Shown piece by piece: positions 8,240-17,077 of a DNA stretch of 64,000 nt; position 1 is the first letter of the stretch; each line of letters opens with the position of its first letter. The translations under genes were made by a program, and so were the position numbers. Under the pieces are notes generated by a model. It was not told where the DNA came from. It did no database searches and was given only the letters and a program-made list of their open reading frames with translations. This stretch comes from Capnocytophaga sp. oral taxon 338 str. F0234 (GTDB lineage Bacteria; Bacteroidota; Bacteroidia; Flavobacteriales; Flavobacteriaceae): assembly GCF_000192225.1 (NCBI RefSeq), contig NZ_GL872413.1, forward strand, positions 615,751 to 679,750, written 5' to 3'.

Positions 8240-8414
8240 AACGAAAAACGTAGTTAAGTGAAAAACGAAAAGTGAAAAACGTAGTTAAGTGAAAAACGAA
8301 AAACGAAAAGTGAAAAATTCTTCACTTTTAACTGTTCATTATTCACTATTCATTATTCACTATTCACTATTCACTATTCACTGTTCACTTTTAACTTTTA
8401 ACTATTCATTATTT
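8240..8414. repeat. Composite repeat forming the dut leader
   Basis: Several left arms (GTGAAAAACGAAAA; AACGTAGTTAAGTG twice), then ATTCTTCAC and about a dozen heptamers (TATTCAC, TATTCAT, TGTTCAC), ending 1-4 bases before the dut ATG. The arms are inverse complements of the heptamers, so the leader can fold back on itself. Confidence 0.85.
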
Positions 8415-8846
8415 ATGAACGTTTTTATCATCAATCGCTCTGGGCATCCACTGCCCGCTTACCAAACCCCTCAATCGGCAGGGATGGACTTATGTGCTTT
8501 TCTCTCTGAGCCTATTACCCTTCATCCTATGGAGCGTAAGCTAATTCCCACAGGGCTCTATATGGAGCTCCCTGCTGGCTATGAGGCGCAAGTACGCCCA
8601 CGTAGTGGCTTGGCGCTTAAGTATGGCATTACGGTGCTCAATACCCCTGGTACCATTGATGCCGACTATCGTGGGGAGATTCGTGTATTACTTATTAACC
8701 TCTCCCAAGAGGACTTCGTTATTCACGATGGCGATCGTATTGCGCAAATGGTCATCGCCAGTCACCAAACGGTAACCTTCACCCTTACTGAAGAGCTTTC
8801 ACAAACCCAACGCGGTACAGGAGGCTACGGAAGCACCGGAAAATAA
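8415..8846 (+). CDS. dut: dUTP diphosphatase
   Basis: A 143-residue trimeric dUTPase that hydrolyses dUTP to dUMP and pyrophosphate, keeping uracil out of DNA. All five motifs are present: SAGMDLCA near the N-terminus, [26 protein letters not shown] with the catalytic Asp, DRIAQMVIA, and the C-terminal lid [13 protein letters not shown] 8415 ([10 protein letters not shown]) is chosen; an upstream in-frame extension would be encoded by the heptamer repeat and is artefactual. Confidence 0.95.
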   Translation: MNVFIINRSGHPLPAYQTPQSAGMDLCAFLSEPITLHPMERKLIPTGLYMELPAGYEAQVRPRSGLALKYGITVLNTPGTIDADYRGEIRVLLINLSQEDFVIHDGDRIAQMVIASHQTVTFTLTEELSQTQRGTGGYGSTGK

Positions 8847-8886
8847 TGTTTAATCGTTTCCTCGTGCAAAGGAGGATTTTCATAAC

Positions 8887-9831
8887 ATGAAAGTATATTC
8901 TCTTATAACCTTTTTTTTGCTCTTTGGTATGGCTTTGGCACAGGAGGAAGTCATTAAGGATACCCTTACAGGAGTTCCCTTGGAGCGTATGAGTCCTACG
9001 GATTTCCATAGTCGTAATGCCGATGTGGAGCGGGCTTTGGCAAGAATGTGGGAACTGGAACCACAAGACCAGCGCGGTACCTTCCACTTTGTGGATTACC
9101 TGCCTATGTATGTGATGCCCTTTCGCTATAATACCCGTCCTATTGAACAACCCATCAGCCTGAACCCTGACCGCCCCATCCCAGAAAGCCGCAATTACCA
9201 AAATGTAGAAGCCAAGTTTCAGGTGAGTCTTAAGGCAAAAATCCTACAGGATGCTTTTGGAAAAGGCGATGTATGGGTCGCCTTCACCGAACAAGCTTAT
9301 TGGCAGATGTACAATGGTAAGCTCTCTCGCCCCTTCCGCGAACTCAACTATGAGCCTGAGCTTATCTTCACCTACCCCATGAACCTCTCGGCAGGTAATT
9401 TTAAGGTCAAAATGGCAGGACTCTCCATCAATCATCAGTCTAATGGTAAGGAGGCTGCCCTCTCCCGTAGCTGGAACCGCTTTATCCTCATGGGAGTATT
9501 CCAGTGGAATAGCGCCCTGATGAATGTCCGCCTGTGGAAGCGCTTCACTGAAAGAGCTAAAGAAGATGATAACCCAGAGATAGAAAACTATATAGGACGT
9601 ATGGAGCTAGGGATCATATACCCCTTCCGAAAAAATGTATTCTCTCTGCGACTACGTAATAACTTGAACTTCAAAAATAATCGTGGATATCTGGAACTCG
9701 GTTGGATATATCCGCTGAGTCATGACCTGCGCATTCTCTTGCAGGCATCCCATGGATATGGAGACTCCCTCATTGACTATAATTATAAGCAGACCCTATT
9801 CGGCATAGGCTTTACCTTCTTAAGCCTCTAA
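8887..9831 (+). CDS. Outer membrane phospholipase A
   Basis: A 314-residue outer membrane phospholipase (OMPLA/PldA family) that removes acyl chains from phospholipids that leak into the outer leaflet. The signal peptide MKVYSLITFFLLFGMALAQ is followed by about 80 residues and then the barrel. The catalytic signature NHQSNG then SRSWNR is intact, giving His183, Ser185 and Asn197 with the spacing of the E. coli triad. The protein ends in the barrel-type strand FGIGFTFLSL. It lies 40 bases after dut and may be co-transcribed with it. Confidence 0.88.
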   Translation: MKVYSLITFFLLFGMALAQEEVIKDTLTGVPLERMSPTDFHSRNADVERALARMWELEPQDQRGTFHFVDYLPMYVMPFRYNTRPIEQPISLNPDRPIPESRNYQNVEAKFQVSLKAKILQDAFGKGDVWVAFTEQAYWQMYNGKLSRPFRELNYEPELIFTYPMNLSAGNFKVKMAGLSINHQSNGKEAALSRSWNRFILMGVFQWNSALMNVRLWKRFTERAKEDDNPEIENYIGRMELGIIYPFRKNVFSLRLRNNLNFKNNRGYLELGWIYPLSHDLRILLQASHGYGDSLIDYNYKQTLFGIGFTFLSL

Positions 9832-9873
9832 GAATAATGATTAATGGTTAATGATTAATAACTTTTTTTATTT

Positions 9874-9930
9874 TTCACCCACATACTCGCTCACGCGACT
9901 TTACTTTTCACTTAACTACGTTTTTCACTG
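9874..9930. repeat. Composite intergenic repeat with A module
   Basis: An A module at 9876-9905 (TCGC-TCAC-GCGA) followed by TTTTCAC and CTTAACTACGTTTTTCAC. Confidence 0.8.
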
Positions 9931-10001
9931 TTAAAAACAATTCTATTCCTACCGTTCGTGTAAAAATAAACACACTTCATGCCTGAAAAGCCACAAAACC
10001 C

Positions 10002-10031
10002 TTGACAATAGCGAAAAAAGCTATATCTTTG
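10002..10031 (+). promoter_or_regulatory. Promoter of the long noncoding transcript
   Basis: TTGACA at 10002-10007 and TATCTTTG at 10024-10031, 16 bases apart. No open frame longer than about 16 codons starts within the next 600 bases. Confidence 0.7.
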
Positions 10032-10035
10032 CACC

Positions 10036-10645
10036 AGAAATGAAAGAGATACAAAAGTTTATGATTGATTGAAAAATCAAAAAAAGTATTAGTTCTTTTT
10101 CACTCTGATAGATTTTTAATATAAGTGTTTAGATTTTTTTGCGTTTTTTATTTTGTACAGTAGGGACTAAGCACTTTGTCCATAGAAAAGGTGCTTAGTG
10201 CTTACTTGAAAAAAATAAGCCTACTCAGGGAAGTTTATCGCACTTTTTGATGTTTGAGAGAAGTATTTTTCATCATCTCTTATATAGTAATTAGATTTTT
10301 TGTGTTTTTATTTTAGAGCTGAGGATCTAAGCCTTTAGGCTTAGGCTTCACTCTCTGAAACAACAGGCAATCCTTGATTTAACCAAAAACCAATAATACC
10401 GACAGGCAGTAGGCACTTATGCTGCCCCTTTATGTTCTTAAATTTTGTTCTTTTGTGTATTGTAATAACAGGTCTTTCGTGATTTGAGACAGAAAAAAAC
10501 TAAACAGACAAATCAATTATACAGATTATTTATAAAAGACTATTATCCTTAGAACTAAACTACTATATCTTTCACAAAAGAGAATCTTTAATAACTATTA
10601 AGTGCATTTTTTCATCTAAAGGAGCTTTATAGCTCCTTTTTCTTT
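10036..10645 (+). ncRNA. Candidate long structured noncoding RNA
   Basis: Between a consensus promoter and a terminator (10618-10645) lie about 600 bases with no credible gene. Hairpins stand out: CTAAGCAC with GTGCTTAG (about 10168-10200) inside an outer GTAGG/CCTAC pairing; CTAAGCC-TTTA-GGCTTAG (about 10329-10346); and GGCAG with CTGCC (about 10405-10424). The first two hairpins are each preceded by a similar T-rich tract (TTAGATTTTTTTG then TTTTTATTTT), so the region contains an internal repeat. It is not RNase P RNA or tmRNA by the conserved segments I know. The next gene is the TetR regulator at 10804. Confidence 0.45.
10618..10645 (+). terminator. Terminator of the candidate long RNA
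   Basis: AAAGGAGCT-TTAT-AGCTCCTTT, a perfect nine-base stem, followed by TTCTTTTT. Confidence 0.85.
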
Positions 10646-10721
10646 TTCCGAGCGGAACCCTCCCTAATTAAAAAATAAATAAAAAGTTGGAAACTTTTTT
10701 TGTTTATTAAGTTTTTTACCT

Positions 10722-10729
10722 TATCTTTG
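10722..10729 (+). promoter_or_regulatory. TATCTTTG promoter of the TetR/TolC pair
   Basis: TATCTTTGCACCC lies 75 bases before the TetR ATG. A short composite repeat sits between. Confidence 0.6.
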
Positions 10730-10741
10730 CACCCGCTAATA

Positions 10742-10793
10742 AGCGAAAAACGAAAAGTGAAAAACGAAAAATTTTTAACTATTCACTGTTCAA
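10742..10793. repeat. Short composite repeat (arms plus heptamers)
   Basis: GCGAAAAACGAAAAGTG, then AAAAACG and AAAAATTTTTAAC, then TATTCACTGTTCA, in the leader of the TetR gene. There is no A module. Confidence 0.8.
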
Positions 10794-10803
10794 TGGTTTT
10801 TAT

Positions 10804-11415
10804 ATGAAAGAAGAAATTATCCCTAGAGCCTTAAAGTATTTTACGCAATATGGCTTCAAAACCTTTACCATGGATGACCTCTCTCATAACTTGGGGATCT
10901 CCAAGAAAACCCTTTATGAGCATTTCTCCTCCAAAAATGAATTGGTAGAAGCTTGCTTGGACTATGTCATTGAGGGTCCTTTCCAAGGAGTAGAGTCCTT
11001 CGTAGAAGGGGAGGGGTCTGTTATTGAGAACGTATTTCATAACCAAAAGCAAGTACAGAACTTCTTTAATATCAACTCTGCACGACCTATCTGGGAACTA
11101 CAGAGGTACTTCCCAAAAGCTTATGAACGACTCAATAGTGAATCCATTAAATGTGACGAGCGCTTCTTGGATTTACTCTTAAAAAAAGGTTGGCAGGAAG
11201 GACTCTTCAGAGAGGAGATTAATGTCCCCTTCTTTAAGACCTTTTACATCGGTGTTCAGCACTTACGAAACCTTCTGGATACTTTTCCTGAACGTGATTT
11301 TGCCTTCTGGGAGACGATCTATACCCTCCTGGAGTATTTCTTTAGAATTGTCGTTAACGAAAAAGGACTTAAGGAACTCGAAAGAGTTCTTCAGAAAATA
11401 AAAAATAACCAATGA
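10804..11415 (+). CDS. TetR/AcrR-family transcriptional regulator
   Basis: A 203-residue regulator with an N-terminal helix-turn-helix (residues about 8-55; ALKYFTQYGFKTFTMDDLSHNLGISKKTLYEHFSSKNELVE in form, quoted here as separate motifs GISKKTLYEHF and SSKNELV). The C-terminal ligand domain is diverged, as usual. It lies 57 bases upstream of a TolC-type efflux outer membrane gene, an arrangement in which TetR proteins usually repress the adjacent efflux operon. The inner membrane partners are not in the window. Confidence 0.85.
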   Translation: MKEEIIPRALKYFTQYGFKTFTMDDLSHNLGISKKTLYEHFSSKNELVEACLDYVIEGPFQGVESFVEGEGSVIENVFHNQKQVQNFFNINSARPIWELQRYFPKAYERLNSESIKCDERFLDLLLKKGWQEGLFREEINVPFFKTFYIGVQHLRNLLDTFPERDFAFWETIYTLLEYFFRIVVNEKGLKELERVLQKIKNNQ

Positions 11416-11472
11416 TGAAGGATTAATAAATAACCTTCATTACTCATGATAATATATTTAAATTAAAAACAA

Positions 11473-12825
11473 ATGAATAGATTCTTTATTGTCATAGTGA
11501 CCATTTTCACCTGTGTAGCTTCCCTCTGGGGTCAACAGAGGGAGCTTACCCTCTCTCAAGCTATACAGTATGCCTTGCAGCACAAAGCCGATGCTCAGAA
11601 AGCACGTCTTGAGATTAAGAAGAGTGAATACAAAATCCAAGAGGTACGTGCTCATGCACTGCCCAACCTCTCCGCTACGGGCTCCCTTACCTATAATCCT
11701 AAGTTGCAGGCTACCTATATAGATGCCTCCACCTTTGCGATCCCTGGTATGCCTCCTCGTGAAGGTGTCCTTAAAATGGAGTTGGGACAGAAATGGTCTT
11801 CCTCAGCCGAACTTAAGCTCACCCAAATGCTCTTTAACCAAAGTGTGTTCATGGGACTTAAGGCAGCTCGTACTACCCGTGAGTTCTATATCCTTAACGA
11901 ACAACTTACGCAGAACGATGTTATTGAGAAGGTGGCACAAGCCTATTGGCAGGTGTATCAGGCTCGCCAAGTGCTGGAGAACGTGCAGAGTAACCTATCC
12001 CTTACCGAGCAAACTGCTGAGGTGGTTAGGGGCTCCTTTGAGGCAGGACTGGCAAGGAAGATTGACTTAGACCGTGTAACCGTTACCCTCAATAACCTTA
12101 AATCTGCCCAACAGCAAGCCCTTAGCGGGGTGCAGCTCTCCGAACATGCCCTTAAGTACATGATTGGGATGCCCATCACTGAGCCTATAAACCTTCCTAA
12201 GGATGCCTTCAAGGCAACCTACCAGCTCGCTTTTGAAAAAGGAGATGCCTCAAAGCGTATCGAACTTCAGGTACTTGAAAAGCAAAAAGAACTCTTATCC
12301 CTCAATACCCGAGCCGAACAAGCAGGACTCTTTCCTACCCTCGCCCTAATGGGATCCTATGGATATCTAGGAATGGGACCTAAAATGCCCCTAATCTATG
12401 GAGAAAAAAATAAGGTATATTGGGCGGATTATTCCGCAATCTCTTTGGGACTAAGTATCCCTATCTTCTCAGGATTCGGAACCAAAGCTAAGATACACCA
12501 GGCGCTAATAGAAGTAGATGCCCTTAATGAAACTCTTAAGGATACACGCTTGGCTATGGATTTAGCTTATGAGAACGCACAAACACAGCTTACCAATAAC
12601 CTCTTGACCATTGATACCCAAAAGGAAAATGTTAAGCTCGCTCAAGAGGTACTTACCAATACCCAGAATAACTATCACCAAGGATTGGCTTCCCTTAATG
12701 ACTTGCTCGAGTCCGAACGTGCCCTCTCCGATGCTAAGAATAGCTATACCAATGCATTGCTCTCCTTCAAACTCGCCGAGATAGAACTGCTTAAAGCCAA
12801 AGGAGAACTAAGCACCCTCAAATAG
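11473..12825 (+). CDS. TolC-family outer membrane efflux protein
   Basis: A 450-residue outer membrane channel component. A signal peptide (MNRFFIVIVTIFTCVASLWGQ) precedes two OEP repeats with long coiled-coil helices: LTLSQAIQYALQHKADAQKARLEI is the first canonical segment (residues about 24-47), then VIEKVAQAYWQVYQA, and in the second half LDLAYENAQTQLTNN-type helices and NYHQGLASLNDLLESE. It should form trimeric tunnels for export. A membrane-fusion protein and RND pump would normally follow; instead gpsA follows in the opposite direction, so TetR-TolC is an orphan pair or uses a pump encoded elsewhere. Confidence 0.88.
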   Translation: MNRFFIVIVTIFTCVASLWGQQRELTLSQAIQYALQHKADAQKARLEIKKSEYKIQEVRAHALPNLSATGSLTYNPKLQATYIDASTFAIPGMPPREGVLKMELGQKWSSSAELKLTQMLFNQSVFMGLKAARTTREFYILNEQLTQNDVIEKVAQAYWQVYQARQVLENVQSNLSLTEQTAEVVRGSFEAGLARKIDLDRVTVTLNNLKSAQQQALSGVQLSEHALKYMIGMPITEPINLPKDAFKATYQLAFEKGDASKRIELQVLEKQKELLSLNTRAEQAGLFPTLALMGSYGYLGMGPKMPLIYGEKNKVYWADYSAISLGLSIPIFSGFGTKAKIHQALIEVDALNETLKDTRLAMDLAYENAQTQLTNNLLTIDTQKENVKLAQEVLTNTQNNYHQGLASLNDLLESERALSDAKNSYTNALLSFKLAEIELLKAKGELSTLK

Positions 12826-12841
12826 TCATTCATCATTAATA

Positions 12842-13834
12842 TTAGTCTATCTTTTCCGTGAGGAGTCTGAAGGTTTCCCGTGTGTTCTTGTGCTGATAAA
12901 GCACCTGGTACACGGCATCAAGGATAGGGGTATAGGCGGGTAGGGCTTGGCGTTGGTTAATCTTATAAGCATTCTCTACCGCATAGTACCCCTCGGCAAC
13001 CATACTCATCTCCATAAAAGCGCTCTTGACCGAATAGCCCTTACCTATCATGTTGCCGAACATACGGTTACGGCTGAATGCCGAGTAGCCTGTAACCAGT
13101 AAGTCGCCTAAGTAAGCCGATTGGTTCACATCACGGGTGATGGGGTGTATAGCATCCACATAACGCTCCATCTCCCGTATGGCGTTGCTCATCAGTACAC
13201 TCTGGAAGTTATCCCCATAGCCAAGTCCATGAGCAATCCCTGCAGCGATCGCATAGATATTCTTGAGCATTGCCCCATATTCTACCCCAATGATGTCCTC
13301 GCTGATTTTGGTACGTATGAAGGAACATCGCAGGGCAGAAGCCATTTCCTCCGCTTTTGTAAGGTCTTCACAGGCAACGGTAAGGTAGGAAAGCCGCTCT
13401 AAGGCAACTTCTTCCGCGTGGCAAGGTCCGGTGATAACCCCAATGTTCATCGGGTTCAGTCCATATTTCTCAATCAGATGCTCTCCCACCACCAAGCCCG
13501 TTTGAGGAACGATCCCCTTGATCGCCGAGAAGATAACCTTGTCCTTGAGCGATACCTCAAGGGCTTCCAGCTCCCCTACCAAGAAGGCGGAGGGAATTAC
13601 CAGAATCACATAGTCCGCCTCATCCACCGCTTCATTAATCTGGTGTGTTAAATGAAGCTTATCGGTATGGAGCTCCACTGAGGAAAGGTAGTTAGGATTG
13701 TGCTTATATTGCTTAATGTGCTCTATGGCACGCTCATTGCGCATGTACCAAGTAACCTGTGGTAGGCTCTCGGTGAGGATTTTTACGATAGCCGTCGCCC
13801 AACTACCTCCCCCTAATACTGCATATTTTTTCAT
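12842..13834 (-). CDS. gpsA: Glycerol-3-phosphate dehydrogenase [NAD(P)+]
   Basis: A 330-residue cytoplasmic enzyme that reduces dihydroxyacetone phosphate to glycerol 3-phosphate for phospholipid synthesis. The N-terminal Rossmann motif is AVLGGGSWATAI; further signatures are FSAIKGIVPQTG, the substrate segment GPCHAEEVA, the catalytic Lys region GAMLKNIYAIAAGIAHG, and GLGYGDNFQSVLM. Length is normal for the family. It converges on the TolC gene with only 16 bases between stops and is followed upstream by hemJ, which reads in the same direction with a 16-base gap. Confidence 0.95.
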   Translation of the reverse strand: MKKYAVLGGGSWATAIVKILTESLPQVTWYMRNERAIEHIKQYKHNPNYLSSVELHTDKLHLTHQINEAVDEADYVILVIPSAFLVGELEALEVSLKDKVIFSAIKGIVPQTGLVVGEHLIEKYGLNPMNIGVITGPCHAEEVALERLSYLTVACEDLTKAEEMASALRCSFIRTKISEDIIGVEYGAMLKNIYAIAAGIAHGLGYGDNFQSVLMSNAIREMERYVDAIHPITRDVNQSAYLGDLLVTGYSAFSRNRMFGNMIGKGYSVKSAFMEMSMVAEGYYAVENAYKINQRQALPAYTPILDAVYQVLYQHKNTRETFRLLTEKID

Positions 13835-13850
13835 AAGTAAATAGCAATCA

Positions 13851-14396
13851 TTAATATTGTTTCTTATTTCTATTCACCACTTTTACCACCCCCATAATCA
13901 GCACTCCCATTGCCACAAAGCTCAAGAGGGTTGCCCACCAATATCTGAGGAAAAGATCCTTGAGCACCACCGCAAAGACAATGCCAAAGAGCAGCAGCGT
14001 AGCCACCTCATTTGTCATACGTAGGCTTACCGAACGGTAGCGAACCTCTCCTTGCTGTAACTCCTTGAGGGTGCGCCATGTCCAGTAATGATAGAGAAGG
14101 AGCACTCCTACACCAAAGAGCTTAATGTGCATCCAGCCTTGAAATAAAAACATCCATTGCATCTCCCATAACAGGTATATTCCTGTGATGATCACAATCA
14201 CTAAGGCGGGTATCGTGATGATGTTCCATAGGCGCTCCTCCATAAAACAATATTGGCGATGCAGCACCGCTCGCTCTGTCCCCTCCTTGCCCTTTAAGGC
14301 TTCTGTGTGGTAGATGAGCAACCTCACTATGTAGAACAATCCCGCAAAATAACTCACCACAAAGATGATATGTAATGACTTGATAATAAAATACAT
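13851..14396 (-). CDS. hemJ: Protoporphyrinogen oxidase HemJ (CopD-like membrane protein)
   Basis: A 181-residue inner membrane protein with about five membrane segments. The N-terminal signature YFIIKSLHIIFVVSYFAGLFYIVR carries the conserved His of helix 1 (SLHIIF), and the second conserved region is WMHIKLFGVGVLLLYHYW. HemJ oxidises protoporphyrinogen IX in heme synthesis, which fits with hemH later in the window. Start ATG 14396 (MYFIIKS) is preferred over ATG 14414 because family members begin there. The C-terminal NRNKKQY tail is charged. Confidence 0.82.
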   Translation of the reverse strand: MYFIIKSLHIIFVVSYFAGLFYIVRLLIYHTEALKGKEGTERAVLHRQYCFMEERLWNIITIPALVIVIITGIYLLWEMQWMFLFQGWMHIKLFGVGVLLLYHYWTWRTLKELQQGEVRYRSVSLRMTNEVATLLLFGIVFAVVLKDLFLRYWWATLLSFVAMGVLIMGVVKVVNRNKKQY

Positions 14397-14767
14397 CTCT
14401 CTAATAATTAACAAATTAGTTCTTCTCTCTCACCTTTCTTTATAAGGATAAAGGATACTTTAGCATCCCTCCCCTCTTGGAGAGAGAAGCAAAATGCAAA
14501 TATACAAAATATTTCTCACTTTCTTGCTGTTTTGCCTACAGAACGAACCCCTGATAAAAATAGTGATTAAAAAGGATTTCTATTTGCAAAAAAAACGTAT
14601 ATTTGTACCTATAAATCGCTGAAATGTTGTTCTTTACATATACTTTCACAGAATAAGAATAGTGAAATTGCCTCTATAAGCGGAATGATATACTAATATT
14701 TTAAAATTCTGTAGCAGAGACGTCCATATTTCATACAAATCGGGCTTTAATTATTAATTATATATAT
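14397..14767. other. Divergent intergenic region hemJ / prolyl oligopeptidase
   Basis: It contains a TATATTTG promoter element near 14599-14606 for the oligopeptidase, implying a leader of about 160 bases. Nothing else is recognisable; AT-rich. Confidence 0.5.
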
Positions 14768-16915
14768 ATGAGAAGAATGAATATTGCATTGCCTTTGGTA
14801 GCTATAGCCATCGCAATCACTTCCTGTCACACTACGAAGGAGGAAAAAACAACCCCTTTCAATCAAGACCAATTTCCTCCTGCTCCCGTAGCTGAGCAAA
14901 TCCCTGAAACCTTTGAGAATTTCGGGGAAAAGCGCACCGACCCTTATTACTGGCTTAAGGACAAAACCAATCCTAAAGTCATAGAATACCTTAAAGCAGA
15001 AAATGCTTATACTGATACAGTAATGGCTTCTACCAAAAAACTGCAAGAGACCATCTATAATGAGATTCTCGGACGCATTAAGGAAGATGACCAAACTTAT
15101 CCTACCTTTGACAATGGTTACTACTACTACAACCGTAGCGAAAAAGGAAAACAGTATCTTACCTATTGCCGCCGAAAAGGATCCATGGAAGCCCCTGAAG
15201 AAGTCTTCTTTGATGTGAACCAGATGGCTGAAGGAAAAAATGCCTTCATCTTTGAAGGGTATTTCATTAGTCCAGATAATCAAAAAGCCGCTTATCTGTA
15301 TAATGAAACAGGCTCCTATGCGGAATATACCTTGAAAGTCAGAGACCTTTCCACCGGTAGCGATATCAACTTCCGTGTGGAGGGAGTTGCTTCCGTTGCT
15401 TGGGCAAATGATAGCAAGACCCTCTTCTATAGTACTATTGATAAGTCCTTACGCTCCCACCAGATTCATCGTCAAGCATTGGATGCCCCTAACTCCGTGC
15501 TTCTTTACCAAGAGGATGATGCTCGTTTCTCTACTTATGTCTCTGCCGATAAGCTCAAAAGGCATATATGGGTGTTCAATGGAAGTTCCTCTACCTCTGA
15601 AACACGTTATCTCTCTGCAGATAACCCTACCCAGCCGCTGAAAGTCTTCTTGCCGCGTACCCAAGGAGTGGAATATGCCGTATACCCACATAAGGATTAT
15701 TTCTTCCTTCGTTATAAGGATGATAAGCATCTCAATGGAGAAATGTACAAACTACCTTTGGTAGGATATACTGACCGTACTCTTTGGAAAGAGTTCCTTG
15801 CTCATGATCCCAACACACGTATTGAGGGAATTGATGTACTGAAGGATTATGTAGTGGTGTCCTTGCGCAAAAATGGGCTTACTCAGTTAGAAGCACTCCC
15901 TGTGGCAGAAGGGGAAAAACGCGTAGTCTCCTTCCCTGAACCTGTATACTCTGTCTCTTTGAAAGAAAATCCTATGTATGACTCCCCTTCTTTCCGCTAT
16001 TCATACACTTCATTGAACCGTCCTACTACCCTTTATGAATATGAAATAGCTGAAGGAAAAAGCAACAAACTCAAAGAACAAGAGGTGCCCTCAGGATTCA
16101 ATCCTGACGATTATACCGTGGAACGACTATGGGCTACCGCCCCTGATGGCGTGAAAGTCCCTATGGCAGTGGTGTACAAAAAAGGTCTTAAGCGAGACGG
16201 ATCCGCCCCTGCACTCTTGTATTCTTATGGAAGCTATGGTAGTAACTCCAGAGTGTATTTCAGCACTTCCTATTATAGCCTTATTGACAGAGGCTTTGTC
16301 TTTGCTATCGCTCAAATACGTGGAGGGAGTGACTTAGGGGAACAATGGTACGAAGATGGAAAGCTCCTCCATAAGAAAAATACCTTTACCGACTTTATTG
16401 CCTGCAGTGAGTTGCTTATCAATGACAAGTATACTTCTTCCGACAAGTTAGCTATCGCAGGAGGATCTGCAGGAGGCTTGCTCATGGGAGCCGTAACCAA
16501 TATGCGCCCTGACCTATACCATACCGTGGTGGCACATGTGCCTTTCGTGGATGTGGTAACTACCATGCTGGATGATACGCTCCCCCTTACCACCGGTGAA
16601 TATGAGGAATGGGGAAATCCCAATGAGGAAGAATATTTCCGCTATATGCTTTCCTACTCCCCTTATGATAACATTAAAGCACAAAACTACCCTAATATGC
16701 TCGTAACAGGCGGGCTTAATGACTCTCAAGTACTCTTCCATGAACCTGCTAAGTATGTAGCCAAGCTTCGCTCCCTTAAAACCGATAAGAATCTCTTGAT
16801 CCTACACATGGACATGGATTCCGGACACGGAGGTGCCACAGGTCGCTACGGTAGAATTAAGGATACAGCCTTTGAATTCGCCTTTATCCTCAAATGTATA
16901 GGAATAGACAAATAA
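14768..16915 (+). CDS. Prolyl oligopeptidase family serine peptidase (S9)
   Basis: A 715-residue exported peptidase. A lipoprotein signal ends in ITSC (Cys 20), placing it in the envelope. An N-terminal seven-bladed propeller of about 400 residues starts with the family opening RTDPYYWLKD. The C-terminal alpha/beta hydrolase domain has the nucleophile motif GGSAGG (Ser567), Asp652 in GLNDSQV, and His687 in SGHGG. GYEEWGNPN-like and YGSYGSN signatures match S9A/oligopeptidase B relatives. It probably trims peptides in the periplasm. A strong terminator follows. Confidence 0.92.
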   Translation: MRRMNIALPLVAIAIAITSCHTTKEEKTTPFNQDQFPPAPVAEQIPETFENFGEKRTDPYYWLKDKTNPKVIEYLKAENAYTDTVMASTKKLQETIYNEILGRIKEDDQTYPTFDNGYYYYNRSEKGKQYLTYCRRKGSMEAPEEVFFDVNQMAEGKNAFIFEGYFISPDNQKAAYLYNETGSYAEYTLKVRDLSTGSDINFRVEGVASVAWANDSKTLFYSTIDKSLRSHQIHRQALDAPNSVLLYQEDDARFSTYVSADKLKRHIWVFNGSSSTSETRYLSADNPTQPLKVFLPRTQGVEYAVYPHKDYFFLRYKDDKHLNGEMYKLPLVGYTDRTLWKEFLAHDPNTRIEGIDVLKDYVVVSLRKNGLTQLEALPVAEGEKRVVSFPEPVYSVSLKENPMYDSPSFRYSYTSLNRPTTLYEYEIAEGKSNKLKEQEVPSGFNPDDYTVERLWATAPDGVKVPMAVVYKKGLKRDGSAPALLYSYGSYGSNSRVYFSTSYYSLIDRGFVFAIAQIRGGSDLGEQWYEDGKLLHKKNTFTDFIACSELLINDKYTSSDKLAIAGGSAGGLLMGAVTNMRPDLYHTVVAHVPFVDVVTTMLDDTLPLTTGEYEEWGNPNEEEYFRYMLSYSPYDNIKAQNYPNMLVTGGLNDSQVLFHEPAKYVAKLRSLKTDKNLLILHMDMDSGHGGATGRYGRIKDTAFEFAFILKCIGIDK

Positions 16916-16944
16916 AAAACAAGTATCCAAAAACCAATAATGAT

Positions 16945-16979
16945 AAAGGGTTTTAGCTGGCAAAGCTAAGACCCTTTTT
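16945..16979 (+). terminator. Terminator after the oligopeptidase gene
   Basis: AAAGGGTTTTAGCT pairs with AGCTAAGACCCTTT around GGCAA, followed by TTT. Confidence 0.85.
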
Positions 16980-17077
16980 AACTCATCCCTAATGGGATGC
17001 ACCTTGTGTTTTTTAATCCGCTTAACAACTCCCCATGCAGAACTACCGCACAGGGATTTTTACTATTGTGCGACAAC

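Noticed and set aside
10030-10480. Tiny frames in the long noncoding stretch (MKEIQKFMID, MFERSIFHHLLYSN, MFLNFVLLCIVITGLS)
   Set aside because: Ten to sixteen codons each, no ribosome-site support and no similarity; not enough to call genes.
10036-10645. tmRNA or RNase P RNA in the long noncoding stretch
   Set aside because: Neither the GGGGCTG opening and tag frame of tmRNA nor the GAGGAAAGTCC-type core of RNase P RNA was found on the plus strand.
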